DNA of 50,050 nt, taken from positions 46,952-97,001 of the forward strand of contig PLFY01000167.1 of NCBI GenBank assembly GCA_003138365.1, given 5' to 3'. Positions 1 through 9,184 of the stretch are shown piece by piece. A model generated the notes under the pieces. The model had not been told where the DNA came from. It did no database searches and saw nothing but the letters and a program-made list of their open reading frames with translations. Position numbers and translations under genes: made by a program. This stretch comes from Acidobacteriaceae bacterium (lineage in GTDB: Bacteria > Acidobacteriota > Terriglobia > Terriglobales > Acidobacteriaceae). Positions within the stretch are counted from its first letter, which is position 1, and the number at the start of each line of letters is the position of its first letter.

Positions 1-141
1 GAGACCGGCGCTACTTTCCGGCCGTTACACAATCATGCGGTCACAGTACTAGACGCATATATACCGAAAGTGGAGCGGCGTTTCTTGGCGACTTTAACCT
101 CTTATCTTGTTGATAGAATATGTGTTATCCATGCGATATTC

Positions 142-217
<76 letters not shown>

Positions 218-249
218 GATCTTGCTATATCTAATTGCATACAAGATGC

Positions 250-732
250 TTACCAGCCCGTGGTGAAAGTCGAAGATGCCGAAAAACCATCCCTCAGGGG
301 CTAAAGCCCATGTTTGTTTTGAATCACTTACGGCACGACTAAAGTCGTGCCCTTTCAAAACCTGACTTTTACCACAGGGTGTTACAGGTGAAGCCGTGTT
401 TGCCTTTGAACGTCCCTTCCGGCTGGCGCCGGTTCTGGCGCCGACTAAAGCCCATGTTTGTTTTGAATCACTTACGGCACGACTAAAGTCGTGCCCTTTC
501 AAAACCTGACTTTTACCACAGGGTGTTACCGGTGAAGCCGTGTTTGCCTTTGAACGTCCCTTCCGGCTGGCGCCGGTTCTGGCGCCGACTAAAGCCCATG
601 TTTGTTTTGAATCACTTACGGCACGACTAAAGTCGTGCCCTTTCAAAACCTGACTTTTACCACAGGGTGTTACCGGTGATGCCGTGTTTGCCTTTGAACG
701 TCCCTTCCGGCTGGCGCTGGTTCTGGCGCCGA
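250..732. repeat. Palindromic TIR element with 144-bp tandem triplication (copy A)
   Basis: A palindromic intergenic element starts with a left arm at 251-271 (TACCAGCCCGTGG...AAAGTC). This is matched by an inverted right arm at 364-384 (GACTTTTACCACAGGGTGTTA, about 17 of 21 positions). Inside are the palindrome GGGCTAAAGCCC at 298-309 and the hairpin GGCACGACTAAAGTCGTGCC. From 301 to 732 a 144-bp unit is repeated three times with almost no differences (starts 301, 445, 589). Because 144 is a multiple of 3, the minus strand stays open across it and gives a 48-aa repeat peptide containing GHDFSRA. That open frame runs through the tRNA and is not taken as a gene. Related elements lie at 14093-14240 and 41845-41978. 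Confidence 0.9.
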
Positions 733-944
733 CTACTTTTTCAGTGTGACACAGGCGCTCGGCAACCGTCACGTTTGAGGGGCATGAGGAGGGAGCGAGC
801 GATCTTTCCTCGTTGGGGCGGAGCGCAAGGCCTTCGTCGCTGGGATGGAAGTAAAAGACGCCCTGAGGGATCTCCCCGCGGCACATGCACCATGAAATCG
901 CTCATGGACCGCAACCTGGATTGGCGTTGCGGACCTATTGCTGA

Positions 945-972
945 GCGGGGAGCCAGGATCTTGGCTCCCCGC
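945..972 (-). terminator. Strong hairpin after the TonB-family gene
   Basis: An 11-bp perfect stem (GCGGGGAGCCA with TGGCTCCCCGC) closes a 6-nt loop, 18 bases beyond the stop codon of the TonB-family gene on the minus strand. No clear U-run follows, so it may act as a transcript-end stabiliser or a weak intrinsic terminator. Confidence 0.55.
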
Positions 973-990
973 CAGTCTGTGAATTATTCG

Positions 991-2076
991 TCATCCGCCC
1001 AGGGAGAAGATCACGTTCACAGTGGTCTCCACGGCAATCGGCTCGTTGTTGAGCATGTAGGGCTTGTATCGCCAGTTGCGCACCGCATCCAACGCAGCCT
1101 GCCTCAACATGTCCGGTCCGCTTACAACATGCAAACCGTCGATCGATCCGGTCTTTGAAATGGTGGCTTGCAGCACCACGGTGCCGGAGACGTGCGCAGT
1201 CTTGGCGATCGGCGGATAAATCGGCTCCGTCTTCCGAACCAGCAAACCGACCGCGACGCCGGCTGAGACCTTCACGATCCTTGGTAGTTCAACCTTCACC
1301 TGGGGCCGAGCCTGTCCATTGAAGAGGCCGCCCATCGTGCCGCTGCCGCTGCTGTTCAGGCCTTCCACACCGGCCACGCCAAAGCCCGAAGGGGGCGGCG
1401 CTTCCTTCCCGGGCGCCATCTTCATGTCGTTCGGAATCCGCGCAGGGGCGGTCAACTGTCTGTCCATCATCTCCGACTGCACGTGAGGCGGGGGCACGAT
1501 CTCGGTGGCCGCCGCCGGTTGCGGCGGCGCGGGCACTGCCTCATGGGTCGCCGTCAGCGGTGGCGACTGCGGCACGGCCATTTTCTGCGTGACCGGCGTT
1601 GGCTGCGTGACCGGCGTTGCATGCGGCGCAACGGATTGCTTCACCGCGCCTGTCCTGGCCATCAACCTGGGATAGACCACCGGGATGAGGGTGAGCAGAA
1701 GCACGATCGGGAGGATACTGAAAACCGCCAGCCTCATCTTTTTCGTGTTTATACGCTTGCGTTTTCCCCTGGGCTCCAGGTCTTCCATATTGAAGTTACT
1801 GGGCCGAAACGTCTGGAAAAAATCTTCGGCTTCCGCGAAGGCCGCCGCGGGCGTAAGCGAGGGCGCGGCACGCAGCCTGTCTACCACGGGCGAAACGGTG
1901 AGGCGCGCGTTTGAAACTTGCGCAGGCGGCTTTGGTACAGCACCGGAACCAGGAACAGCTTTGAAGCCGTTGGGGTCGACAGGGCGCGTCGCTGGGGAAT
2001 CTTCGCTATCCCATCCGCTGAAATCCGAGGGAAGCGTCTCAGGGGTCGTCGGTACTATTTCTGCTGGAGATGCCAT
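991..2076 (-). CDS. TonB family protein (energy transducer-like)
   Basis: This 361-aa protein has the TonB layout. It has a cytoplasmic N-terminus of about 110 residues ending in a basic patch (RGKRKR), one membrane segment at about 115-136, a proline-rich periplasmic spacer at about 150-260, and a C-terminal TonB domain at about 275-361. The C-terminal domain carries the family pattern YPPIAKTAHVSGTVVLQATI followed by AVRNWRYKPYMLN. TonB proteins couple the inner-membrane proton gradient to outer-membrane receptors, although many acidobacterial paralogues have unknown partners. The ATG at 2076 has GAGAGG about 7 nt upstream and overlaps the end of the upstream ATPase gene by 22 bp, so the two are probably translationally coupled. 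The N-terminal cytoplasmic part is longer than in classical TonB. Confidence 0.85.
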   Translation of the reverse strand: MASPAEIVPTTPETLPSDFSGWDSEDSPATRPVDPNGFKAVPGSGAVPKPPAQVSNARLTVSPVVDRLRAAPSLTPAAAFAEAEDFFQTFRPSNFNMEDLEPRGKRKRINTKKMRLAVFSILPIVLLLTLIPVVYPRLMARTGAVKQSVAPHATPVTQPTPVTQKMAVPQSPPLTATHEAVPAPPQPAAATEIVPPPHVQSEMMDRQLTAPARIPNDMKMAPGKEAPPPSGFGVAGVEGLNSSGSGTMGGLFNGQARPQVKVELPRIVKVSAGVAVGLLVRKTEPIYPPIAKTAHVSGTVVLQATISKTGSIDGLHVVSGPDMLRQAALDAVRNWRYKPYMLNNEPIAVETTVNVIFSLGG

Positions 2077-4991
2077 TGGCCATCCTCTCCCTTCTCATAG
2101 GTAGCACCTTTGTAAGTGCGTGTTTCAGGTTTGCCGGTGTGGCTGGGGGTGTTGCGGGTTTGGATTGCCACCCGCTCCGCGTCCGCGAGGTCGATGTAGT
2201 TCGCAGCGTCGGCAGGCGTGAGCGGCGTCTGCGTGGCTAGCGCAAACAGCGAATCGACGTTCGCCAGCCCGTCCACTACAAGCGCCACTGTGGCTTGCGC
2301 CGTTGCGTATCTCTCGGTGTCGGCTGGAATGAAGGTTACTGAAAGCCTGTGTTTCCCTGCCGTGAGCACGTCGCCCGCGGCGGGAACGTAAACGAATGTT
2401 CCCGGAACCGATGCCCTGGCATCGAGCTGAGCAGCGCTGAGCGGAGTGCCGTAGGAAATGACGGCAGGAGTAGGCCACGCAATGGTGGCGGGCGTTGTCT
2501 TGGTGATCGCAAGCGGCACGGAGGCCTGCGCCGTGGTGTAGTTCGCGGTGTCCATCGGGGTGAAGGTCACGTCGAGCGTATGCCGTCCTGGCGGCAAAAC
2601 TTCGCCAGCCGCGGGAGCGTAGACGAATGTTCCTGGAACCGATGCCGTGGCACAGAGTTGAGCGGCGTCGAGCGAGGAGCCTTCGGGTATCGAAGCGGGC
2701 GTTGGCCATGCGATGGCCGGCGCCGCCTGGGCCACAATGAGCGTAACGGCGGCTTGCACCGGAGTGTAGTTCGCGGTGTCAGCAGGCGTGAAGACTACCG
2801 AGGGAGTATGCGTTCCCGCCGCGAGCACGGAGCCTTCGGCGGGAATGTAGGCGAATGTTCCTGGAACCGATGCCGTGGCATTGAGCTGAGCGGCGCTCAG
2901 GACAGTGCCGTAGCTGATTGGAGCGGGCCTCGACCATGCAAGGGCCGGGGTCGCGGCGACAACAATGAGCGACACCTCGGCCTTCGCCGTGGTGTAGCCC
3001 GCGACATCAGTGGGTGTGAAGGTTGCCGACAGCGTGTGGCGCCCTGCCGTGAGAACCTCGCCCGCGGCAGGCGTGTAGACGAATGTTCCCGGAACCGATG
3101 CCGTGGCATTGAGCTGGGTTGTACTGAGCGCGACACCGCGTGTAATGGGAGCGGGTGTCGACCATGCAAGGGTCGGGGTTGCGATGGCCACAGTGACCTG
3201 CACTTCGGCCCGCGCCGGAGTGTATCCAGCGGTGTCCGTCGGCGTAAAGGCGACCGAGAGCATGTGCTTGCCCGCCGCGAGAACCTCGCCCGCGGCAGGC
3301 GTGTAGACGAATGTTCCCGGAACCGATGCCTGGGCATTGAGCTGGGAGCTGCTGAGCGCTGTGCCGCTGGCAATGACGCGAGGTATCGGCCAAGTGATGG
3401 TTGGCGTTGCCTTGGTGACGGTGATCGACACGGCGGCCTGTGCCGGGGCGTCGCCCGCGGCGGCCTCTGGAGTGAACGTTACCCACAGCGTGTGCGTTCC
3501 CACCGGCAGAACGTAGCCTGCGCTGGGCGTGTAGACGAAGGTTCCTGGAACCGACGCCTCGGCATCGAGCTGAGTAAAGCTGAGCGCTGTGCCGTGGGTG
3601 ATGGGAGCAGGCATCGCCCATGCAATGGCCGGCTTGACCCTGGCGATGGGCGCCGCCGGCTCGCTGGCAGAGGCATTCTCCGCGGCATTTCTACTGAGAT
3701 TCCTGAGACTGAAACCTGTCTTTTTTTCGGGGGTTCCGGGCAGGCCGCAGACGGATCGGGCCATCTGCCGAATCAGCCGTGAAGTGGGTGAATCCGCCAG
3801 CGTTGCCGGAGAGGCTGAATTCTGCATCTGGCGAGCAGCGGAGTAATCGTCGGGAATCTTCCACCGCGCCGGCTTGGTGAGAGCCTTGGTGATGTGTTCT
3901 TCAGTAACCCCAAGGGAGCGAGGGTCATATCGGTTGATCACGACTTCGAGGTTTTGGCTACCGTCGTTGAAGAACTGGCTGATCAGGCGATTTGAGTTGC
4001 GTAGTTCAGAGATGCCGGCCTGTGTGACCAGAAAGATCGTAAAGGCATCCCTGAAGAGAGTGGTCCCTATCAGGTCGAGTCTCGATCCCACATCGACGAC
4101 CACGTTTTCGAAGTTCTGCAGCGCGATGGCCATCAGCTTGTCAATGGCCTCATTGGAGGCCTGCACCTTGGGGACCTTGCTGGGCGCTGCGAGTACGGAT
4201 ACTCCCGAGCGATGCTTGACCAGAAGCTTGGAGAGGAAACTGGCATCCAGGCGGCCGGAATCCAGGAGAGCGTTGTCTGTGGAGTACTCAGCTACGATGC
4301 CGAGGTTCAGCGCGGCGTCTCCCATGGGGAGGCCGAGATCGATCAATAATGTGCTTTGGCCAGACTCCTGGGCCAGAGCTACCGCAAAATTGCAGGCAAC
4401 GGTGGTCACGCCGGAGCCGCCCTTGGCGCCGAGGAATACGAGCATCCTGCCGTGGGTTCTCTTTTCGGCTCGAGTTGGCGGATGGACGGTATCCGCGGCC
4501 CGATCAAGAGCCTCGCCCATGGTGCTTTGCTTGAAGGGCAGAGTGAGATACTCACGTGCGCCTGCGCGCATGCATCGGACCACCATATCCCGATCGGCCT
4601 TTTCCGAATAGACCATCACCGTCGCCGAGTCCTTGGCGCAGATGTTTTCCACCAGCTTGATGGCGTATTCCGGGCTACTGTCGAGGTCGATGACGATGAC
4701 GTCGTGATATTGCTCGAGCAGTCTCGGCACATCGTCGAGTGCGGGCGGATAGGAAGAAAACTCGCGGACCTCGCCGCGTCCGCATTCGGCAAGAGCGCCG
4801 GCCACTTCCTTGCGCCGCTTCTGGTCCGGGCCTATCAGCGCAATCGACAAGCGATCGGCTCCATGGGAGTCGGAATATTGGGAATCGTCATAACGGGAAG
4901 AAGATGATTGCACGGGCTCGCCGCTCCCTGCCGGTTCCGACTCGTCTCGAGGATTCACTTGAAATTGATAGGTCGTGCGTGAGTTGGGCAT
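2055..4991 (-). CDS. CpaE-like MinD/ParA-type ATPase with six C-terminal Ig-like repeats
   Basis: The product is 978 aa from the ATG at 4991, which has GGAG 9 nt upstream; a TTG ten codons earlier is in frame but has no comparable site. Residues about 46-165 look like a receiver or pseudoreceiver domain. Residues about 182-430 are a P-loop ATPase with the deviant Walker A GAKGGSGVTT (188-197) and a later NVVVDVGSRLD segment, as in CpaE, the localisation ATPase of Tad pili. Residues about 449-906 hold six repeats of about 76 aa, each with a core like ASVPGTFVYTPAAGEVL and FTPTDTANYT, an Ig-like type usual in secreted proteins. A 70-aa tail follows. No signal peptide or membrane segment is visible. 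No other pilus genes are in the window, so a pilus role is inference only. Confidence 0.8.
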   Translation of the reverse strand: MPNSRTTYQFQVNPRDESEPAGSGEPVQSSSSRYDDSQYSDSHGADRLSIALIGPDQKRRKEVAGALAECGRGEVREFSSYPPALDDVPRLLEQYHDVIVIDLDSSPEYAIKLVENICAKDSATVMVYSEKADRDMVVRCMRAGAREYLTLPFKQSTMGEALDRAADTVHPPTRAEKRTHGRMLVFLGAKGGSGVTTVACNFAVALAQESGQSTLLIDLGLPMGDAALNLGIVAEYSTDNALLDSGRLDASFLSKLLVKHRSGVSVLAAPSKVPKVQASNEAIDKLMAIALQNFENVVVDVGSRLDLIGTTLFRDAFTIFLVTQAGISELRNSNRLISQFFNDGSQNLEVVINRYDPRSLGVTEEHITKALTKPARWKIPDDYSAARQMQNSASPATLADSPTSRLIRQMARSVCGLPGTPEKKTGFSLRNLSRNAAENASASEPAAPIARVKPAIAWAMPAPITHGTALSFTQLDAEASVPGTFVYTPSAGYVLPVGTHTLWVTFTPEAAAGDAPAQAAVSITVTKATPTITWPIPRVIASGTALSSSQLNAQASVPGTFVYTPAAGEVLAAGKHMLSVAFTPTDTAGYTPARAEVQVTVAIATPTLAWSTPAPITRGVALSTTQLNATASVPGTFVYTPAAGEVLTAGRHTLSATFTPTDVAGYTTAKAEVSLIVVAATPALAWSRPAPISYGTVLSAAQLNATASVPGTFAYIPAEGSVLAAGTHTPSVVFTPADTANYTPVQAAVTLIVAQAAPAIAWPTPASIPEGSSLDAAQLCATASVPGTFVYAPAAGEVLPPGRHTLDVTFTPMDTANYTTAQASVPLAITKTTPATIAWPTPAVISYGTPLSAAQLDARASVPGTFVYVPAAGDVLTAGKHRLSVTFIPADTERYATAQATVALVVDGLANVDSLFALATQTPLTPADAANYIDLADAERVAIQTRNTPSHTGKPETRTYKGATYEKGEDGQWHLQQK
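2275..3645 (-). repeat. Six in-frame 228-bp coding repeats (Ig-like domains)
   Basis: Within the ATPase gene a unit of about 228 bp occurs six times. It is recognisable on the plus strand by the conserved stretch around GAATGTTCCTGGAACCGATGCC at roughly 2393, 2625, 2853, 3081, 3309 and 3537. Copies differ by substitutions but keep length and frame, which suggests expansion and contraction by recombination. Confidence 0.85.
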
Positions 4992-5450
4992 GGCGTTTAC
5001 TCCGATCCTTAACGGCAACAAGAGGGAATCAGTGTTTCAATGGCGATGGCCGGAGTGTTGTGAATCTTGCGTTTCAGTGGATTGGCGGGATCCGCGAATG
5101 TCGCCATGGCGAGATCGACAAGAGTTGGCCACCGTGCGGACAAGTGGAACTCTCAAGCTCCTTTCCCCCCTTTAATCTGGGGCGCTTATCTCTTGAAACA
5201 ACAGCCAAGCCAAACATTTATAAAAGCTTGCGCAACCTAACCTTCGTTGAAAGGGTGAGGCTTTGACCTTCACAAATCGCAGAAATGCATCACCCATGTC
5301 CATAACACATTTGTGCTATCACTTATCGGCCAGAGCAGAAACAGCGTGAATTCTGGCAGTTAAGCGGGGGCTGTCCAGTGGCCGAAGCCAGCGGAAGGAT
5401 CGGCACAGCGCAGTGAGCGCCCGTCTGTCTCTCTGCGAGAATAGAGAGAT
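4992..5450. other. Divergent intergenic region
   Basis: This stretch of about 460 bp separates the minus-strand ATPase operon from the plus-strand ABC-F gene and should hold both promoters. It is more A/T-rich around 5190-5290 (for example TTGAAACAACAG and TTTATAAAAGC). The TTGAAA at 5193 and TATAAA at 5219 are 20 nt apart, too far for a confident promoter. No gene or repeat is seen. Confidence 0.4.
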
Positions 5451-7418
5451 ATGCTCTCCCTGCAAAATGCCGGCAAGCGGTTCGGACCCCGCGTTCTGTT
5501 TCTTGAGGCCAATTGGCTGATTCGGGCGCGGGAGAAGACAGCGCTTGTGGGGGCCAACGGCACCGGCAAGTCCACGCTGATGAAGGTGCTGGCGGGGCTT
5601 GAGACGCTGGACTACGGCGGCTTGCAGCAGACCCGCGGCATGAGCATCGGCTACCTGCCCCAAGAAGGGCTTGCGCTGGCCGGACGCAGCGTCTTTGAAG
5701 AGTGCCTCACGGTCTTCGATGAACTGCGCGACATGGAAAAGGAGATCGAGCACCTGGCGGGACAACTGGCCGCCCTCGATCACGCGAGTCCCGAATATGA
5801 GTCCGCGGCGGAGCGCTTCTCCATGTTGCAGGAGCGCTTTCACGCGCTTGACGGTTACGCGCTGGACGCGCAGGTGGGCGGCGTGCTCACCGGGCTCGGC
5901 TTCGGCAAGGAGGATTGGGCGCGCCAGACCGATGAGTTCAGCGGCGGCTGGCAGATGCGGATCGCCCTGGCCAAGCTGCTGCTCGCCAAACCGAATCTGC
6001 TGCTGCTCGACGAGCCTACCAATCACCTGGACCTTGAAACCCGCAACTGGCTCGAAGACTATCTCAGGACTTATCCCTTCGGCTACATCCTCATCTCCCA
6101 CGACCGCTACTTTCTCGATGTAACGATCGATCGCACCGTGGAGATATGGAACAAACGGCTCAATATCTATCAGGGCAATTACACCAAATATCTGAGCCAG
6201 AAAGACGAACGGCGGACGCAGTTGGAGGCGGCTTACCGCAACCAGCGCATCCAGATCGAACATCTTGAAGCGTTCATCAACCGTTTTCGCGCCCAGGCCA
6301 CCAAGGCCAAGCAGGTGCAATCGCGCATCAAGGAACTGGAAAAGATCGAGCGCATCGAGATCCCCGAAGAGGAGCCAGTTATACACTTCAAGTTTCCCCA
6401 GCCGCCGCCCTCGGGACGGACGGTGGTGGAGGCTGAGGGGCTATCGAAGAGTTATGGCGCCAAGCAGGTGTTCAGCGGCGTCAAGTTCAATCTTTCGCGC
6501 GGCGACCGCGTGGCGCTGGTAGGCGTGAACGGCGCGGGAAAATCCACGCTCATCAAACTCCTTACCGGCGATGAAACGCCCACGGCGGGCTCGGTCCGCC
6601 TGGGCCACAACGTTCTCAGCGAATACTTTGCGCAGGACCAGTACAAGGTGCTCAACGGCGACGCGCGGATGCTGGACGACATCAGCCGCGCCGCGCTGAA
6701 GGTTCCGGAACAGGCGCTGCGGTCTCTGCTGGGATGCTTTCTGTTCAGCGGCGACGATGTCTTCAAGCCGCTCGGCGTGCTCTCCGGCGGGGAGCGGAAC
6801 CGCTACGCGCTGGCGCGCATTCTCGTCTCGCCGTCGAATTTCTTGTTGCTCGACGAACCCACCAACCATCTGGATATGCGCGCCAAGGACGTGCTGCTGG
6901 AGGCGCTGGCGGCTTTCAGTGGCACGGTGGTCTTTGTTTCGCACGACCGCTACTTCATTGACCGGCTGGCTACGCGGGTGCTGGAGGTGGAAGGCGGCAA
7001 CGTGACCAGCCATGAAGGCAACTACGAGGACTATCTGCGCTGGAAGGAGGCGCAGAGGGTTGCATCCAGCAGCCTTTCGGTTGAGGTGTCGCCAAAGGGA
7101 AGACAGCCGGAGACCGTTGCGCCTTCGAACGGCAATGGGAGCAACGGCGCCACGGATGCCGATGCCGAAACTGTGAAGGACCGCACGCGGCGGCTGAATC
7201 CTATCAAGCAGAAGCAGATGGAGGAGCGGTGCGCGTTTCTGGAAGAAGAGGTTCCGCGCATCGAGGGTGCGATTGCGCACACCGAGGAGCAGTTGGGCGT
7301 TTATGTCTCTGCTGCCGAGACGCATCGGTTGACGACCTTGGCCGAGGAGCTGCGCGCGGAGTTGGCCACGTTTACCGCCGAATGGGAAGAGCTGACGATG
7401 CAATTGGAAAACGCTTGA
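5451..7418 (+). CDS. ABC-F family ATPase
   Basis: The product is 655 aa with two ABC nucleotide-binding domains and no membrane segment, the ABC-F architecture. Domain 1 has Walker A GANGTGKST near residue 34, signature FSGGWQ near 163 and Walker B LLLLDEPTNHLD. Domain 2 has GVNGAGKST near 358, LSGGERNR near 444 and LLLDEPTNHLD. A charged linker of about 80 residues joins them, and the C-terminus (about 580-655) is a predicted coiled coil as in Uup-type proteins. ABC-F proteins bind the ribosomal E site or other nucleic-acid structures and act in translation or resistance; which subgroup this is cannot be decided by eye. The ATG at 5451 is preceded by GAGAATAGAGAG. The gene stands alone. Confidence 0.9.
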   Translation: MLSLQNAGKRFGPRVLFLEANWLIRAREKTALVGANGTGKSTLMKVLAGLETLDYGGLQQTRGMSIGYLPQEGLALAGRSVFEECLTVFDELRDMEKEIEHLAGQLAALDHASPEYESAAERFSMLQERFHALDGYALDAQVGGVLTGLGFGKEDWARQTDEFSGGWQMRIALAKLLLAKPNLLLLDEPTNHLDLETRNWLEDYLRTYPFGYILISHDRYFLDVTIDRTVEIWNKRLNIYQGNYTKYLSQKDERRTQLEAAYRNQRIQIEHLEAFINRFRAQATKAKQVQSRIKELEKIERIEIPEEEPVIHFKFPQPPPSGRTVVEAEGLSKSYGAKQVFSGVKFNLSRGDRVALVGVNGAGKSTLIKLLTGDETPTAGSVRLGHNVLSEYFAQDQYKVLNGDARMLDDISRAALKVPEQALRSLLGCFLFSGDDVFKPLGVLSGGERNRYALARILVSPSNFLLLDEPTNHLDMRAKDVLLEALAAFSGTVVFVSHDRYFIDRLATRVLEVEGGNVTSHEGNYEDYLRWKEAQRVASSSLSVEVSPKGRQPETVAPSNGNGSNGATDADAETVKDRTRRLNPIKQKQMEERCAFLEEEVPRIEGAIAHTEEQLGVYVSAAETHRLTTLAEELRAELATFTAEWEELTMQLENA

Positions 7419-7591
7419 TTTGGCCAAAAAGGGCTCGGAAATACGGCATTTTCGGCTCAAAAAGGGGCTAAATTTGCCGTGCTTGATTACTGATGAGTTA
7501 ACATGCATAATTTACAAACGATTGATTTGGCGTGAGTTATAAACAACTGAATCTCACAAAATGGGGCTCCAGAGGTGGGGGGGGGGTGGGG

Positions 7592-7969
7592 TCAGGCGGA
7601 TTTTCGCGATTTCGGCTCGTAACGGAGGGTGGCGAGCGCAACCTGCGCCGCGTACAGGAGCTGGTTGGCCCTCTTTTCGGGAATCGCGTCGATGAGAATG
7701 CCGTGGGCTGCGCAGGCGACGAAGTCGCGGATGCTTTCATAACCGGCAAGAGGAGGCATGGCTTTGCAGAAGGCAGGGCCGGCCTCGTGGGCGGCCGTGA
7801 TCGCGTCCGCGCCGCTGCCGCGGGTACCCTCCATGTAAGCATCGTAGACGCGCTGCCAGGCGGCGCAGCAACGCTTGATGGCGGCCCGGGCTTGTTTGGG
7901 GTTGGAGTCGAGCGCCGGCAGAGGAATGGCCTCGACCAAGCTGAGTTCCGATGCGGTTTTTGGGGTCAT
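7592..7969 (-). CDS. Small conserved hypothetical protein
   Basis: The product is 125 aa, soluble, mostly helical, with no signal peptide. From memory it resembles a small protein family seen often in acidobacterial genomes, with the central pattern AGPAFCKAMPPL followed by IRDFVACAAHGILIDAI and LLYAAQVAL. Its function is unknown to me and I assign none. The ATG at 7969 has GGGAG 8 nt upstream. The two conserved Cys-containing stretches (KRCCAAW, VACAAHG) could be structural. It is convergent with the ABC-F gene and divergent from the three-gene cluster to its right; a G-run lies just past its stop at 7577-7590. Confidence 0.7.
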   Translation of the reverse strand: MTPKTASELSLVEAIPLPALDSNPKQARAAIKRCCAAWQRVYDAYMEGTRGSGADAITAAHEAGPAFCKAMPPLAGYESIRDFVACAAHGILIDAIPEKRANQLLYAAQVALATLRYEPKSRKSA

Positions 7970-8351
7970 GGTGGATTCTCCCTATAGATATAGTGTTCGC
8001 CACCCGACCGTAATTATCTGCAAAATGCTTGGGGCGGAGCGGGCTTTTTTGGTAGAGCGGAGTGGGATGGGATCTCCGGCAGTGATGGAATCGAAGGCTC
8101 TGGCGCGTGGGTTCGTGGACTCCCAGGTCCGAAAACCCGGACCTGGGGCAGCCGTCGGTTGCTTCTGAGTTCCGAGTTTGGGACGCGGGCCCCCTGCCAA
8201 GCGGCGTTGTCAAACCAATGACCGCACGTCGGTTCAGTTGCTCCAGGCCTCAGGCTGATGCAGTATATTAACGTCAGATTCCGGGAGGAGCTTTGAACCT
8301 CCTGAAGTCTGCGAGATTGAGGAAGAGCAGGACGATGTCGACCATCCCAGT
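7970..8351. other. Intergenic region ahead of the unknown three-gene cluster
   Basis: No gene of normal size is seen in about 380 bp. At 8283-8288 a strong GGGAGG ribosome-binding sequence precedes a TTG at 8293. That TTG opens a 24-codon frame ending in TGA at 8365, so it overlaps the start of the next gene by 16 nt. It could be a coupling leader or chance. Confidence 0.3.
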
Positions 8352-9182
8352 ATGGAGCCCAAGGTGACCGCACGGCCGCTTGACTTACCAGACTTTAGCA
8401 ACCCGCCAGTGGTGGAAACGCTTATGTCTGCGCAGTTTGATCGACTATCGGGACTGCAAACCGCACATTTCGGTCTGTACTGGAGCGAAGTGCATGAGCG
8501 ATATCCAAAGACTGAAGAGCATGGGGAACTTCCGTCTCAGATAGAGCGGTTTCCCGAACAGGCTCAACCCGGAGTGGGCATTCAGTTTCAAGCGCTTGAG
8601 GCTCCTCCGACGCCGAGGTTTTGGTTTGTCGATGAAGGGGGCACTGAGCTAATCCAGGTCCAGAGAGACCGCTTTATCAAGAACTGGCGCAAGATAGGGG
8701 AGGGTGCTCTTTACCCACGCTATGAGCACGTGCGAGGTGGCTTCGATCAAGATTTCCTGAACTTCGATCAATTCGTGTCTCGCAACCAACTAGGAACCAT
8801 TCGCGTCAACCAGTGTGAAGTGACTTACATCAATCACATTGTGGCGGGTGCGGGTTGGGAGACCCACACTGACATTGACAAGGTTTTCACTGTGTGGCAG
8901 CAGCCTGTGTCCACCTATCCCGGACAAGCTCAGGACCTAACGTTTCGCGCCAGATTCCCGATATCTGATCAGAGCGGAGGATTTGTGGGACGCCTTCAAG
9001 TTACCCTTCAACCGGTAAGACGTCTCTCCGATGGCGTCCCCATGTTCTTATTGGACCTGACGGCGCGGGGACAGATCGGTGAGGGCACGGACTTCTTTGA
9101 TCTCGGTCGCGAATGGATCGTCCGCTCATTCGCGGAGTTGACCACACCTGCAATGCACAAGATTTGGGGTAGGAGGAACTAG
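8352..9182 (+). CDS. TIGR04255-like family protein
   Basis: The product is 276 aa, soluble. The N-terminal pattern LPDFSNPPVVETLMSAQF and the C-terminal region (FDLGREWIVRSFAEL followed by HKIWGRRN) match what I recall of the TIGR04255 family, which is sporadic across bacteria and of unknown function. It heads a tight cluster: the next gene begins 2 nt after its stop, with GGAGG inside its own last codons, so the two are translationally coupled. The ATG at 8352 has no clear ribosome-binding site, but an overlapping 24-codon frame with a strong site could couple to it. The stretch reads as less G+C-rich than the ppc gene to the right, which fits an acquired segment. Confidence 0.75.
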   Translation: MEPKVTARPLDLPDFSNPPVVETLMSAQFDRLSGLQTAHFGLYWSEVHERYPKTEEHGELPSQIERFPEQAQPGVGIQFQALEAPPTPRFWFVDEGGTELIQVQRDRFIKNWRKIGEGALYPRYEHVRGGFDQDFLNFDQFVSRNQLGTIRVNQCEVTYINHIVAGAGWETHTDIDKVFTVWQQPVSTYPGQAQDLTFRARFPISDQSGGFVGRLQVTLQPVRRLSDGVPMFLLDLTARGQIGEGTDFFDLGREWIVRSFAELTTPAMHKIWGRRN

Positions 9183-9184
9183 GC

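Noticed and set aside
2349-3782. Plus-strand 477-aa frame with regular repeats
   Set aside because: Antisense shadow of the Ig-repeat part of the ATPase gene; the repeats mirror the sense coding repeats.
5319-6386. Minus-strand 355-aa frame overlapping the ABC-F gene
   Set aside because: Shadow of the ABC-F coding sequence; no ribosome-binding site, and composition is typical of antisense G+C-rich frames.
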